Source of the DNA: Rhytidiadelphus loreus
Taxonomy: Eukaryota; Streptophyta; Bryopsida; Hypnales; Hylocomiaceae
Assembly (NCBI GenBank): GCA_947034895.1
Contig: OX344762.1
Location: 14,761,501-14,825,500 of the forward strand
DNA: 64,000 nucleotides
Direction of reading: 5' to 3'
Positions 1 through 11,338 of the stretch are shown here, piece after piece. The notes under the pieces are model-generated. The model was given only the letters and a program-made list of their open reading frames with translations, was not told where the DNA came from and ran no database searches. Position 1 is the stretch's first letter, and the number at the start of each line of letters is the position of its first letter. Made by a program: the position numbers and the translations under genes.

Positions 1-1528
1 CTTGTTGTCTCGAATATAGGAGCCACACAAGGACCACTTCTTCATGTTCCTTTTTGTTACTTGGACTAGTGTAAACTCAACACGAAGGAAAACTAGGCTA
101 AGTAAATGAATGAAAATGTTGTTTGCACCGTTGAAGGAATTCACCAGTTCAATATTTTGAACCAATGTAAGATTTTAGGTTATCTCAATCTTGTTGCTTC
201 GAACTGTGCAATCTAAAGTGACCCTGTCTAGGGTATGAGGACTGATAACTATAATGCGGGACAAAAAATACAGGTGGGAAGAGGTTACATGAAGTGGAAT
301 GGAAGAGCTCTTCGACGTTAGTGCACTTGGGCCTTCTACGAATTCTGCGCCGTAGTGAGCCAGCAACTGAACCATGGGTGCCCGAGACTCTTGCTCTCAA
401 CACAACACGATTACGTGATTGTCAGAACGCCTTTCAACGAATCCTCGTCATAGCCACTGGGTTAGTATTATCTACAACTCCAATCCTCTTGCCTGGGTTA
501 AACAAATTAAACTGCAAATTAAATCAATCACATTGGATTTACCCGTTCTTCACCTTGATTGTTATCATTCTTCTGCAATTATACACAAATGCGAACATGG
601 GCTTCCTTTGAGCACTTTTCTGAACTTGCCTCTTCGACTGCAATCTTACGAACAGAGTTGTCTTATCAAAAGGGAAGGGCCTGTTAGACATCTGATGTCT
701 GTCTCTCGAGTGTTGGACATGGTAGTTGGATTCTTATAATATTCTCAACGTAGAATAGTTGTGAAATTTTCTTAAATATTTCAAAATAGTTGGAGTATAT
801 TTCAAGAATATGCTCGTGACAGACGAGCTCCTATTAGACGTTGCGTCAAAGTAACATTCTAACTTGACGTCGTGCCTGTTACCGAAGAAGAATACTGCCT
901 GAAAACAGTCAAATATTGTAGGGTAGATATAAACTTTGAAAACTAGGGGGGTCGGACATATTGCCATGTTGTTTCGTTGCATCACAAATGTCCAGTTCTG
1001 TAATTAACGCCAATTTCGTTAAATTGACGGTATTTCAATACTTCGGCAAGTTTCAGGACGCGTGACCCGAAACATCAATCCTTACATGTCCTAGTTGGTG
1101 GCCTGAAATTAGACCTTTGTGAAATCAACACACGTCCACATCCACAGCTAGTGAAGGTAGTATTCAAATGCAGCAATTTTTTTGTCTTCACAACATAACA
1201 TACTGAGAACTTTAATAGTTGAATGTGAACATTGGATAGATTTTTGGGTACATTGTGGAGATATGTGTCACAATTTTTGACGCCAGAGTCGCGCCAATTT
1301 AACGAACTTGCGGTTCATTTGGATGATCAAAGGGCTCCACATTTGAGTACAACGGTTATTATAGGTTATTACCTTCGTTGGACCGCCCAATGTGAGAGAT
1401 TGGAGAGAGTGGCACAGTTGTCTTGAAACACTGTCTAACGGACTTGGCAATTTGAAACGTTTGTTGCAACCGGCAGATTGCTGGTGGCGAGGCAAGGTCT
1501 GCTCAGTCAAGGTAAACCGAGCTTGCAG
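1..1528. other. Intergenic or intronic stretch without a recognised gene
   Basis: I see no coding exon here with recognisable protein similarity. The open frames at 294-739 look random. If the exon at 1529 belongs to a longer gene, this may be its upstream intron. A degenerate inverted-repeat element at 1009-1313 is listed separately. Confidence 0.4.
1009..1313. mobile_element. Degenerate small inverted-repeat element related to 26259-26499
   Basis: The left end (1009-1036, with core AATTTCGTTAAATTGACGG) and the right end (1291-1313, read in reverse complement) are imperfect inverted repeats. Both resemble the perfect 29-bp termini of the element at 26259-26499. There is no coding capacity. 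It is probably an old copy of the same non-autonomous family; the ends are only approximately defined. Confidence 0.35.
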
Positions 1529-1993
1529 TTGGAAGCCATAATGGAGAAGGGCAAGCAAAAGCTCGAGATTCTCTTAAACGAGCCGACGTCATCTCTCACC
1601 CAAATTGGAACGGTGCTGGCGGAGATTGCCAATGAAGTGGAAACCAGTGGAGCCCCTCCCCTCAATGCAGAGCTTCTGACGAGCGTGCTTCGCAAGAGCC
1701 TGTCACCAGATGACCCGGTGTTCGCCCGGGTCTCGGCGGCCGTGGAGGCCAGCTTGCGCGCGTTCCTTATGCTAGGCAAGAGCTCGGAGGGCATGGCGGC
1801 TGCGCGGGCAGCGCTGAAGAGGATTGGCGGAGTGGATCTGATCGACAAGGTGATCGCTACCGCGGACGCTCTGGAGGTCATAGCCGAAGTAACATGCCGA
1901 GTCCATGAGCCTTGGTACTCGTGCATCGTCGCTGCTGCAGATAAGTCGATCCGGGTCATGCAACAAAATGATAATGACATTATAGAGATTTGA
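1529..1993 (+). CDS. Partial: C-terminal exon of a T-complex-protein-11-like (TCP11 family) protein
   Basis: The frame is open from 1478 and ends with TGA at 1991-1993. A pyrimidine-containing acceptor (cttgcag) precedes 1529 and the frame continues through ATG 1541. The encoded tail has the layout I recall for the C-terminus of plant TCP11-like proteins: a helical segment, then DPVFARVSAAVEASLRAFL, an AL.RIG segment, and a VH.PWY motif (here VHEPWY) near the end. Full plant TCP11-like proteins are about 1000 residues, so at most the last ~150 are here. No other TCP11 exon was found in the 1.5 kb upstream. It is either the last exon of a gene extending left of the window or a detached fragment. 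The family assignment rests on remembered similarity and is moderate; function in plants is poorly defined. Confidence 0.5.
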   Translation: MEAIMEKGKQKLEILLNEPTSSLTQIGTVLAEIANEVETSGAPPLNAELLTSVLRKSLSPDDPVFARVSAAVEASLRAFLMLGKSSEGMAAARAALKRIGGVDLIDKVIATADALEVIAEVTCRVHEPWYSCIVAAADKSIRVMQQNDNDIIEI

Positions 1994-3402
1994 TCAATTG
2001 GTTTTATGAGCTCGTTACCGAAAGTACAGTTGCAACTGAACTTTATTTTCTTCCCCAGCCTATTGAATTTATTTATCCCTTTATTATTACCACTAATTCA
2101 TTGTTCAACTATCGTCACATCTTGCTCGATTCCTGCAAATCTTCTTGAAGGAGTTTGTTAGTTCTGTACGTGTGGCCCAAGATTTACGCCATTTGTATCA
2201 TATTCCATTATGCATTCGAATTATGATGCTGCAGATCAGTCAATAATGAAAGTGCCACGTACAATAATTGAACATTTGTAAGCCATCAAGCATTACGCGT
2301 GTGATCTCAGAATCAGAAAGATTAGTCAGTGAGGATGCTGCTGACAGATTTTTTGGCACCTACTTCACTGCTCATTCTTTGAGTGAGTTCCCATGATCAA
2401 CCGGCAACAAGGAAAGGAAAGTTGCTTAGGTGAAGCCACCCATTTCCAACCGAAGCTTGGAATGTTTTTTTTTCTCCTTTTCAAGGTTGGGACTACTACG
2501 ATCATGACACATGTCCCAAAGTAGTGAGCAAGAAAGTAGGAAGAAGTGAGTGGAAAAATAGTTCTTGATTGATTGGAATTAGGAGATTATAAGGTAGCCG
2601 ACCTCTTTCTGTTCACAGCCTATTTTCGCTAGTTAGATTGCTTTGTTTCCGATCAGTTTTGATAGCTCACGTGGTTAGGTTACAGTTCATGCAACACAAA
2701 TGCCAAGGAGATGTACATTAAGTTCATGCAACTATCACAAGATGTACATTTGAAGCCACAATTATCACCTACTTTGAAGCATGGGCGATTTTGTAATCAT
2801 CCTATGATTGGAAATGCATTGTGTCGCCTGTATAATAAGAATGAATTCATCAAAATCTTTACAAAAAAAATTCATAAGTATTTTGTTTTTGAGGGGAAAA
2901 AAAGTAAAAAATTCTAGAACCCTCCTCAAATCTATTTCTCTACCGGGGGGATTTTTCTCCTCACCAAATGCATGCTCGAATTACGCTAATAAAATTGCTT
3001 AAGTGGTCAAAATGAGGTTGGCTTCCTTATATTGGATGTGGGTCTAGACCAATTTTTGGTTTCCAAAATTCATAATAATTTCAGTTCAAGCAATAAAATT
3101 ACCAAATTTTTGGCAATCCTCATCATTTCTATCTTTGCACCTCTGGAAATATTTGCTTCACTTTGCACTTCTTCAGATCATGTCCACAAATGCTTATTTG
3201 ATCGGTTATGGGTGGCTTCACTCTGATAATAAAAGATGAGTAGCGGGCATCATTAAAGAGCTGCACCGCAAAATTGTTAGCGAGCATCTCATTTTCTTTG
3301 TTTTCCAAAAAAAATTCAGTACTGTGCTGTTCAAGTGCTGAAAATTAGGACCCTCAAGTGCTCACTGAATGGGTTAATATTTTCGTAGCGTTCGAGCTCT
3401 AA
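1994..3402. other. Gene-free stretch downstream of the TCP11-like exon
   Basis: The first few hundred bases are probably the 3' UTR of the TCP11-like exon. I see no splice-compatible coding exon and no bounded repeat in the remainder. Confidence 0.4.
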
Positions 3403-3445
3403 CTGGACTGATTCGTCTGAGTCATGGCCAGACGAATCGGTCCAG
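3403..3445. repeat. 17-bp-stem hairpin
   Basis: The arms 3403-3419 and 3429-3445 are inverted complements with one T/G wobble, around a 9-base loop. The stem includes GATTCGTCTG / CAGACGAATC. It is not next to a gene end. It may be the core of a decayed foldback element. Confidence 0.6.
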
Positions 3446-3631
3446 ATCAGGAGTTTTGAGGTGAGCACAATCCCGTGCCTTTTGTCTGCATGTGCTTGTG
3501 AAGCTCAAGCTGGAGAATATCCTATTCTGACTGGATGTTATGAGCATGAGCAGCAGATTGTTGGCAGTGCCCAAGTTCTAATTCTGACTGCTGTAGGAGA
3601 TTTTTCTCTAATAGTAAAGTTTGTGGACATA

Positions 3632-3903
3632 AGGTGGGTACACCCAAAACCGTCACTTTTTACTACTGAGCCTAGTTGCTATTATGAAACTGGTCAAATT
3701 TTCACATATTCATGTTGGCAAGTGAAAGGAGGTTCCAACGCACCAAAGAACGCCACATTTGGATATTGTATGCAAAAGTTATTAAGGGTCAAAGTTTGTT
3801 TCTAAAAGCGCTCCATCCAAATAGGTACATAACTGAAATTCGAAATGTACAAACCTTCTAGATGGCGCTTTAAGGTCAGGTGCCATTTAACAACATACTA
3901 CCT
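3632..3903. mobile_element. TA-flanked MITE, short (~280 bp) subfamily
   Basis: It begins AGGTGGGTACACCC and ends with the complement of AGGTAGTATG. TA lies on both sides (3630-3631 and 3904-3905), as expected of a Tc1/mariner-type target duplication. It is homologous along its length, in opposite orientation, to 12555-12840. An open frame at 3461-3805 overlaps it and is not a gene. Confidence 0.7.
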
Positions 3904-3905
3904 TA

Positions 3906-4524
3906 ATGTGAAAGAAAAGAGACAAGGAGAAATCTTCTTCTTCATCTTAACTTTGAAAAAGAGACAAACTTAGTGTCCTCCACCTTGCAACAGTCCCGTA
4001 AAACCGAATGTAAATTAAACCGTAAACCAACACTCCAGTGATCGACAGTCAAATCCCTCTTAGGTCCTAACTCCCAAGGCTATTCAAGTCAAGCCAATTG
4101 AAAGCGTTTGAAAATGAATCTAAATTACATATTCACAAAGAAATCAATTACGAGCAAGAGTTTATGCAGAATTTGGAAACTTTGAGTCTTTGACTGTCGC
4201 TCCGTCTAACCAAGTGCTGAAAACATGTGTTGGCACACTATCAACCATAACATCCAATGAGCATCATGAATAACATAAAAACAGCTAGATGTCAACGTAA
4301 ATGTAAAAAAAAAAATTCATTCCAAAAAATTAGAATTCGTCACCTGAAACGCAGGTTTCTTCTAGTGAATCTATACCAACCTAGTTTTTAGAGCTAAAGA
4401 AGGAAATGAATGGAAAAAATTCACCACCCGGTCTCAGCTTTCACCCTTTTGCAACAAATTCTCTCCAAATTCCTACAACGAAACCAAATGACAAGGCTCC
4501 AAAAAGAGACTCTATGATTGCATG
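3906..4524. other. Gene-free spacer
   Basis: AT-rich sequence with no coding frame or bounded repeat that I can support. Confidence 0.4.
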
Positions 4525-6069
4525 TTAACCCTTTAGGGCCTAAGGAGCCCCAAGCAACCTCTTGAATTCTTCTAGGATCAAATTTGCATATTAAAATCTT
4601 ATAATTTAATTTAAATTATTATTTTTCCACAAATAAGCATTCATATCTTCTATCTAATATTATTTTTTAAATTATTTTTGGGAAAAAAAATGAAATTTAT
4701 ATGATTTTTTAAAGTTTATATCTTTGAAAAATCATAGTAATTACAAAAAAGTTCACTTTACCATGAAATTTTTATTGATATTGAACATTATGGTGAAGTT
4801 GGCATGCTCTCTTTAGTTATACACAAATAAATTCAATAGACACTATAAGAAAACTGCGTTTTTGATGAGTTAGCCACAGAACGGCACATGTTTTTTGAGA
4901 CGTCTTGCGTTTTCAAGTTAACGTACATAGTCGTGCAAATTTTTTTTGACGTCTATACAGACATGGCGTTGTAAACATTAGAACGCCAGATGTCAAATGA
5001 GATATGTACGTCTTTGAAGACATCTCAAAAAGCATCACTTACAACAACTTTGTCCATGTCAAAATTAATTACAATTTGCACTTACAAAAGTTAGTGCAAT
5101 CAGCGATAGAGTATTGACCGCCGGTAAAAAATGCAATTCGGGCAAAAGGCAAAGATGTCAAGTGAGATGTTTACGTCTTTGAAGACGTTTATGTCTTTGA
5201 AGACGTTTGTAGGAACGTCCCAAAAAACGTAGTTCATTGTACATCCCCTTTTTTACTTATCCCATATCATTTGTCTCTCTATGGGCAGAGAAAGAATATA
5301 AGTAAAACCTTGAAATCCTTCATTTTCACTAAATTTTAATGAAGAAATTCCTTCATTTTACCATCAAAAATTTGCTTGAAGGTAAATGGTAAGTTTTTTT
5401 CAATTTTTGTTGAATTTGACATTTTAAAAAAAAAATTTAATTTATCTTCATTTTGTAGATTAGATATGTTATATGTACCAATTGATGTTTGAAAAAACAT
5501 CTAATTTGACGTCTCAAAAAACACCAATAAAATTTTCAAATGATACAAAAATGATCTGACCGGATGGATGAAAAATTTCACACATGGCATTGTCCGCCAA
5601 AAATAGGTGACGTGTCGCTGACGTGTCTTCCACGTGGCTTGTATTTTGAAGTTGAAAAACACATATTCTTCTTGACGTCAACAAAAAACATGCCAAAATC
5701 GGACACGTTTTAATATGTTTGTTACGCGTTTTTTGCTAGTCAGTTATAACGGATTTTAGGAGACATCTACGTTGATTACTTCCACGTCAAAAAAGACGCC
5801 ATCCCATGTTTTCTGCAACATCAAAAAAAAACTTTGTTTTCTTATAGTGAGAGAAACATGTTCCACAATGCATTTTGAAACTCTAAAATTTCCAACTTCA
5901 AAATCATCATTGCTCCAAATTTGATAGCCAATGGCTCATTGGAAGTGGAATACCCGTGCCCTCACATCTTGTTCACACCTCAAGAGCAACTAAGACTAAG
6001 AGAGTGTTCCAATTCCCAAAATTCAGTTTAAAAGAACCAAAATTGGCATGCTAGGCCCTAAAGGGTTAA
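4525..6069. mobile_element. TTAA-flanked inverted-repeat element (host of a nested CACTA element)
   Basis: TTAA stands at 4525-4528 and 6066-6069. Inside it, both ends read CCCTTTAGGGCCTA (14-bp perfect terminal inverted repeat). Removing the CACTA insertion (4841-5849 plus one 3-bp duplication) leaves about 525 bp. There is no coding capacity. The TTAA target and CCCT terminus match the signature of piggyBac-type elements, but no transposase is present, so superfamily is inference. Confidence 0.65.
4841..5849. mobile_element. Non-autonomous CACTA (En/Spm-type) element with intact target duplication
   Basis: The left end is CACTATAAGAAAACTGCG and the right end is the complement (TTTTCTTATAGTG). 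A 3-bp duplication, aga, flanks it (4838-4840 and 5850-5852), the length typical of CACTA transposons. The interior carries repeated short subterminal motifs of the type acgtc / gacgtc, as is usual for transposase-binding ends. There is no transposase frame. It is inserted into the TTAA element at 4525-6069 and is therefore younger. Confidence 0.8.
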
Positions 6070-7124
6070 GCACTTACTTGCCAATCTCCTGTAGAAATAT
6101 CCTTTGATTATAAGAAAAATTGACCCACATTACATTGTTTGGCACTGTAGTATTGTAAGTTTTGTTTTTCACAGAATCACAAGATTGGGAATTTTTAAGG
6201 GGTAGGTACATTTAAAAGAAACAACAACAAAAGTTGTTAGGTTAAAAGTATTTTTGTAGGTACTCGACAGAAACTGCAACAGTGTTCATGAAAAAGTGTT
6301 TTTGATTTTTTAACAAGCATGCAAATAGGCAACTCTCCAATTGCTCACTGCTTTAACACAATGGGAGGCCTCCTCCCTCTAGTCTCCCTTTTATATAAGA
6401 ACCCTGGTAGGTTCACACTTGCCTTTAGGACAAGACTCTCACATTGTCGGAGGCCTTCGAGGGGAGGCTTTGCACTACACAAACATACAATCATCTCTCA
6501 CAATCAAATGCCAATGCTAAGAAAGAAACTCCACAACCAATATTTTCTCATTGATCACTCACAACTCTCAAGACACCATGACTTCCAAAAAAACCATGAC
6601 ACCAAACATAAATCACAAGTATTGTCTTATTGCTTTCTCAAGAATTAAATGGCTTAGACCATGGCTTTCACACCTTGGCTTGAAGCAAAAGAAAGATGGG
6701 GGAATGAGCCTTGGCCTCCCCTTTAATCAATCCATTGGCCAAGCTTCATTTCTTGATCTACTCTCACTATTCCCACAGTTCGTAACCAACTCTCATTGTG
6801 TGCATCTGTCTACTTGAAGGTGTTTCATTCACGAGCAGCTGGATAGTTTGTTTGTAACCACACGATAATCATCCACAAAGGCAACAATTACAAGAGTTCT
6901 TCATCCGGGGATAGAGTTGGTTATGCCCTGTAACCCACTCACCGCCTCGTGGCGACTCGAAGGTTCCCTAGTCCATAGTGAACGTTGCTCCAAACTCACA
7001 AGATCCTAACACCCTAATTCCCTTATTACTACTGCAGGCAATGAAATTCTTGTACGCTCATCAGTGTGTGTTTGGTATCCCTGCCACTGGAAAAATGGAG
7101 GGTCCAAACTATGGAGGCTCCGAT
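6070..7124. other. Spacer between the nested transposons and the P450 3' end
   Basis: The right part is probably the P450 3' UTR. A TATA-like string (ttatataaga) lies near 6390 on the plus strand, followed by a 109-codon open frame (6319-6648) with no recognisable similarity. It could be a solo-LTR remnant, but I could not find paired termini. No gene is called. Confidence 0.35.
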
Positions 7125-8933
7125 TCAATACAAATGCTCCGGCAGCCGCGCCTTGGCCACCACTACCAGCGGCACCTTCCGTGGGAGTGTGGCGTTGAAC
7201 ACCTCCGACATGTCTACCTCCTCCGCGGTCATACCATCCGGCAACCCAAAATCAAATGCCTGCACCAGCCGCGCGACCCCCAGCTGCACAAACAGAAGGC
7301 CCAGCGACATCGCCGGGCACTGCCTGCGTCCGGCTCCAAACGGAATGAACCCGAAGTAGTTCCCTTTCATGTCAATCTCCGGGTGGGATACAAACCTCTC
7401 CGGATCAAACTCCAGCGGCCGCTCCCACACGCTGGGATCACGATGAATTGCATAATAGTTCACAAACAGAGTAGTCTTCGCGGGAATCTCGTATCCCCAG
7501 ATCGAGGTCGGCTCCGTGGAGTAGTGGGGGACGCTGAGCGGCGTGGGCGGGTAGAGTCGTAACGTCTCCTTCACGACGGCCTGGAGGTATGGCAAGTTGG
7601 GAAGGTCGGTTTCCGTGACAACCCGCGTGGTGCCGACCACGGCGTCGAGCTCGGCTTGGAGCTTGCGAAGGACGTGAGGGTAGCGCAGGAGTGCCGCGAT
7701 AGTCCATTCGACGGAGTTCGCGGAGTTGTCAGTGCCGGCGAGGAGCAAGTCCTGGATGACAACCTTGATGACGGTGGGGTCCAGGTGACCGTCGCCGTTC
7801 TCGGAGGGCTGAGCGAGGAGGATGTCCACTAGATCTTCCCCGCGGGAGGCGTCCGTGGAGGCGCCGTTCTTCTTCACGTCGAGAAACTCCTGAAGGAAGG
7901 CGTCCATGTCGTTTTTCACTCTGTGCAACTGGCGGACGTAGCCGGTGAGGTGGGTGGTCCATTTCAACCAGGGGAAGCAGTCGCCCACGTTCAGGCCGCT
8001 ACCGAGGCCGAACAACTCGGAGGTGAGTGCCTTGAAGCGGTCAGCCTTCAATTGGCCTGCGTGGTCCTTCCCAAAGAATCTGTACCCAGAAACATCAATT
8101 CACAGCACATAGGTTGCTTACCAATTCACGACACAGAGAGTTTCTAACAATTGACGCACAAAGATCGAATAAATTGGACTGACAGACATGTATGTAAACG
8201 AATTGAATGCATCCCGAGAATTCCTGAGAGAATGATTCCCAAAGACATACATGTTTGTAAGAAGAATTGAATGAACGCAGAGAACGCCCATTCGAGAGAA
8301 TGATTCCCAAACGCTAGCTCACCTTTTGCCGAGCAGCATGCGTGTTAGATTGTCGCTGGCAAGGTGAACCAGCTTCACCGCCAGCAGCACATTCTTCCCT
8401 TCCACGGAGTCTTCGTAAATCGACTTCACCATCAGACCAAACTCCTCGCCGCGGGGTGTCCGAAACGACTCCATCCGCTTCTGCGAGAAAAGCTCCAGCG
8501 TGCAGATTTTCCGTATGTGACGCCAAAGCGGGCCATAGGGCGCGATCCCGATCCCGTTGAAGTTGTTGGAGAACAATTTCGCCGCCGCGTTCGTCTGCGG
8601 ACGACTAGCCCACGACTTGTCATGCACCTTCAAAAACTCCTGGGCCGCATTGGCTGTAGAAGCGACCACCAACGGGTTAGCCCCCATGCGCAGGTATATA
8701 ATGGGTCCGAATTTCTCCGTCATGTGCCAGAAAGTGTGATGAGGAAGCTCGCTTAGCTGGTGTAAGTTTCCAATCAATGGCAGTGCCCTCGGCCCTGGGG
8801 GCAACTTCGCTCTATCAATTCGGAGGTTCATCACAAACACCACAAGAGCCGCAAGCGTCGTCACCACCATCGCCACAACCCACCATGACTCCGAGGCATT
8901 GCCCCACGATCCTCCAAGAGAGTCCATCACCAT
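7125..8933 (-). CDS. Cytochrome P450, CYP71 clan (A-type), two exons
   Basis: Exons: 8933-8323 and 8079-7125; intron 8080-8322 is GT-AG and splits an Arg codon. The product is 521 aa, the usual length. In order: an N-terminal membrane anchor (about residues 18-36), the PPGP hinge (45-48), the I-helix oxygen-activation motif AGTDNS (318-323), ExxR in the K-helix (ETLR, 375-378), PERF (430-433) and the heme loop FGAGRRQCP with Cys458 as thiolate ligand. All core residues are present, so a working ER-anchored monooxygenase is expected. The stretch around DMKGNYFGFIPFGAGRR recalls the flavonoid 3'-hydroxylase (CYP75) type, but the substrate cannot be assigned. ATG 8933 is the first Met; a second Met two codons later is an equally good start. 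A TATA-like box lies at 9067-9074. Confidence 0.93.
8080..8322 (-). other. P450 intron with internal repeats
   Basis: A 243-bp intron bounded by GT (8322-8321) and AG. It contains two copies of gagaatgattcccaaa (near 8226 and 8295) and repeated gaattgaatg motifs, so part of it arose by local duplication. Confidence 0.7.
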
Positions 8934-9066
8934 GAATTCTGTTGCGCGTCGCCTTCGATTCCAGCACCCGTGATCATCTCACAAACTCCCCTACCACAAT
9001 CAGGACTCTGGACAATGGACATTACCTCGATCATTAGAAGTTCTTTCCCTCCTAGAAATAAAACGC

Positions 9067-9074
9067 AATTTATA
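9067..9074 (-). promoter_or_regulatory. Putative TATA box of the P450 gene
   Basis: The minus strand reads TATAAATT, about 134 bases upstream of the ATG at 8933. Position and sequence are compatible with a core promoter. No transcript evidence is available. Confidence 0.4.
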
Positions 9075-10437
9075 CTCTCTATAGTGAATCTTCGGGTGGC
9101 GTTATCAGTTTCTTGTTTTATATCTGCTTAGAACTTCGATTGTTTTATTGAACTATGATTTTAGTGAAACCTTATGAGGTCAAAACTGAAAAATATTTCC
9201 ACGATTGGTATCCTCTTTCTTCTAAGTATAATAAGATGGGATTGCAAGGAAAGGTTCTTTGAAAAAAATTCAACACAACATGTGTCTCTAAAGCAAGAAT
9301 TCAAAGTCATGTTTGTGAAAGTATGGAACACAACCTTGTACTATTTGGTGTCGTATGTTGAGCACACAATCATCACAAATGTGAGCATGTGTTTGGATTG
9401 TGTGTTAGACACTCATGCATGAGAATAAAGCAAAATGATTCATACAAGGACACTGCACTAAAAATGGGAAAAAGGGAGTACACAAGAATATCGTTGAACT
9501 TCATCCATTCCCAGTCCTTGTCCTTGTCCTTGTCCTTCCGGACTACTAAATTCTTCCAGAAACTCTTACTCAAGTCCAAATATTTTCCGTCACTTGGTAA
9601 TTGAAACACATGTCTGCATTTTGGCAGAATTTCTTTTAGAAGGCAGAATTTGATGTTTTCTTGGTAGTTGCATCCACGTCGATCTCCTCAACCAACTAGC
9701 GCATTGCGTACTCTTGCATGAACACTTTCTTGTCTAGCATACTGCATTGAGTGTTCATATGTGCTAGACATGTTAATTGAGACTGGAATGAACACTCAAT
9801 TAACATACAGTCCACTCACAGCCAACATAACACTGCCCCCAAAGCGACACTTATATCTGGACCAAAAAGAATCACTTTTTTCTAGATACTCATTTATAGA
9901 AAAGATGTACACAATTAAAACTTACAGAATCGACTTAAGAAAAAGACTTTAACCTGTATAAAGTTCAGACTCACTGATTTTATCAGTATAAAGAAACCAA
10001 GTGATAAATGTTACTTAGAAGAATCTTACAAGGAGATGAATGAGCACATGATTAATTTCCACTTTCAACACAATCATACGAAGGACAAAATATCACAATA
10101 ATGAAGAGGAGAGTATCGGTAAGAACATTGATAGTCTAATTCCGCTTAAAACACTTACGGCTTTGTAGTACATATAATTTCAAATTGCCTAGCTTCACAT
10201 TGCATTGTAGAGGGGAGTATAATTTTTTGTAGCACTTATTTGATACTAACACATAACTGCCGTAATATTAATTATCACATAAAAAGCTCACACTTATTAA
10301 TGCCAGTATAAACTTGAGCAGTATCGCAGTATCACAGGAGCGAAAGCTCCACGTCAAACTATGGACCATCCGTTTGATCATGATTGGTACAACTTCGGAA
10401 CGAGCAGGCAATCTCCAAAGTCGCACAACTTTACTAA
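9075..10437. other. P450 upstream spacer with a hexamer repeat and a foldback
   Basis: It holds a short (TCCTTG)n tract at 9515-9537. Two interleaved inverted repeats lie at 9746-9804: a 13-bp pair built on ATTGAGTGTTCAT and an 11-bp pair TGTTAATTGAG / CTCAATTAACA. No coding frame is recognised. Confidence 0.45.
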
Positions 10438-10654
10438 ATGCTACATTTAACTATTTCTGGACTTTTGAAAGTCCATAATTAACATTGGGAGATAATCTTT
10501 TGGACAATAATCATCTGGAGATCTCCAGATGCATCAAGAGATCTATACAAAACATCTGAAAATCTATACAAACATTGAGAGATAATCATGTGGAGACCTT
10601 GAGGTGCATTGTCTAGAATTCACTTGAAAGTCCAGAAGTAGTTAAGTGTGGCAT
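10438..10654. mobile_element. Small MITE with ~30-bp imperfect terminal inverted repeats
   Basis: The left end (ATGCTACATTTAACTATTTC...) is the approximate inverted complement of the right end (...GTAGTTAAGTGTGGCAT), about 80% identical by eye over ~30 bp. CTAA flanks both ends (10434-10437 and 10655-10658), a possible target duplication. The interior has repeated agagataatc / tggagat motifs. No coding capacity. Confidence 0.6.
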
Positions 10655-10681
10655 CTAAGCACCGCACAGTCCTTTTGATTG

Positions 10682-11338
10682 TCATGAATCGGCCCAGCCT
10701 TCAATGCAGCACTTGATTCTCCTTGAATCCTCCACTTCTTTCAAAAATAACGCCAAGGTGACACCGCTCACCGTTTTACAAGCTCCAAACGAGCTACAGT
10801 AGGTGCATGAGAAGCTGTACCTACAAAACTTCTCCTGAAACTGGTGACTCTCGGAGTCGACATCTTCATATTCTAAAACTTCCAGTAACACATAATTACT
10901 GACTGCACGATTTGTCAAACGCACCAGCCGTCGATTGTGAAGGACACTTTCCTGTCGTCGTCGGGTAGCAGAACTTCCAGGAGGGAGCCGTTGTGAACCA
11001 ACTGAAGCGAAAGTGCTGGTGCCTGGCGGAGACGTAACTGTGGCCCTAGGTGATTAATTGCAATCCCCAAAATAAACCTCCGACAACTGGGCAGTGGTAA
11101 GGGCGAAACACAAAACTTTAGCTCCTCGTGCTTGTGATGGTTTCTTTTGCTCCTTGTGGAGCGAAGAATATCCTTGCAGATAGCCCCAGGGGGCGTACTT
11201 GAAATTTACTTGGAGTGATTCGATGATCTTCTCCAACGCAATGCGGCGGTTGGAGCCGATTGGACGAAAGTATGTCGGGCAAGAGCCTTTGAGAAGCTTC
11301 TTGCAACGGCCTGCGCAGGTGGCGTGACCCTTTGGGCA
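10682..11338 (-). pseudogene. Decayed SINA (seven-in-absentia) type E3 ubiquitin ligase, 5'-truncated
   Basis: Reading the minus strand from 11338, directly after an acceptor (gattccag), the translation starts CPKGHATCAGRCKK and continues through SCPTYF, PIGSNR and EKIIES. This follows the second half of a SINA/SIAH RING finger and the start of the SINA zinc-finger domain. The CPxC pair is broken (the second Cys is Tyr) and that frame stops at 11057. The following stretch with cysteine-proline spacing (HCPVVGG) is in another frame. A further shift is needed for the piece around 10920-11060 (LRLRQ...). The first SINA exon (RING first half) was not found upstream, although the retained acceptor sits where I recall SINA genes having their first intron. 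Frameshifts plus missing zinc ligands make it a pseudogene rather than a divergent enzyme. Confidence 0.6.

Noticed and set aside
1507..1980. 157-codon minus-strand open frame
   Set aside because: Antisense shadow of the TCP11-like exon; low-complexity Ser/Arg/Ala composition with no recognisable domain.
6978..7562. 194-codon plus-strand frame
   Set aside because: Antisense to P450 exon 2 and without domain similarity.
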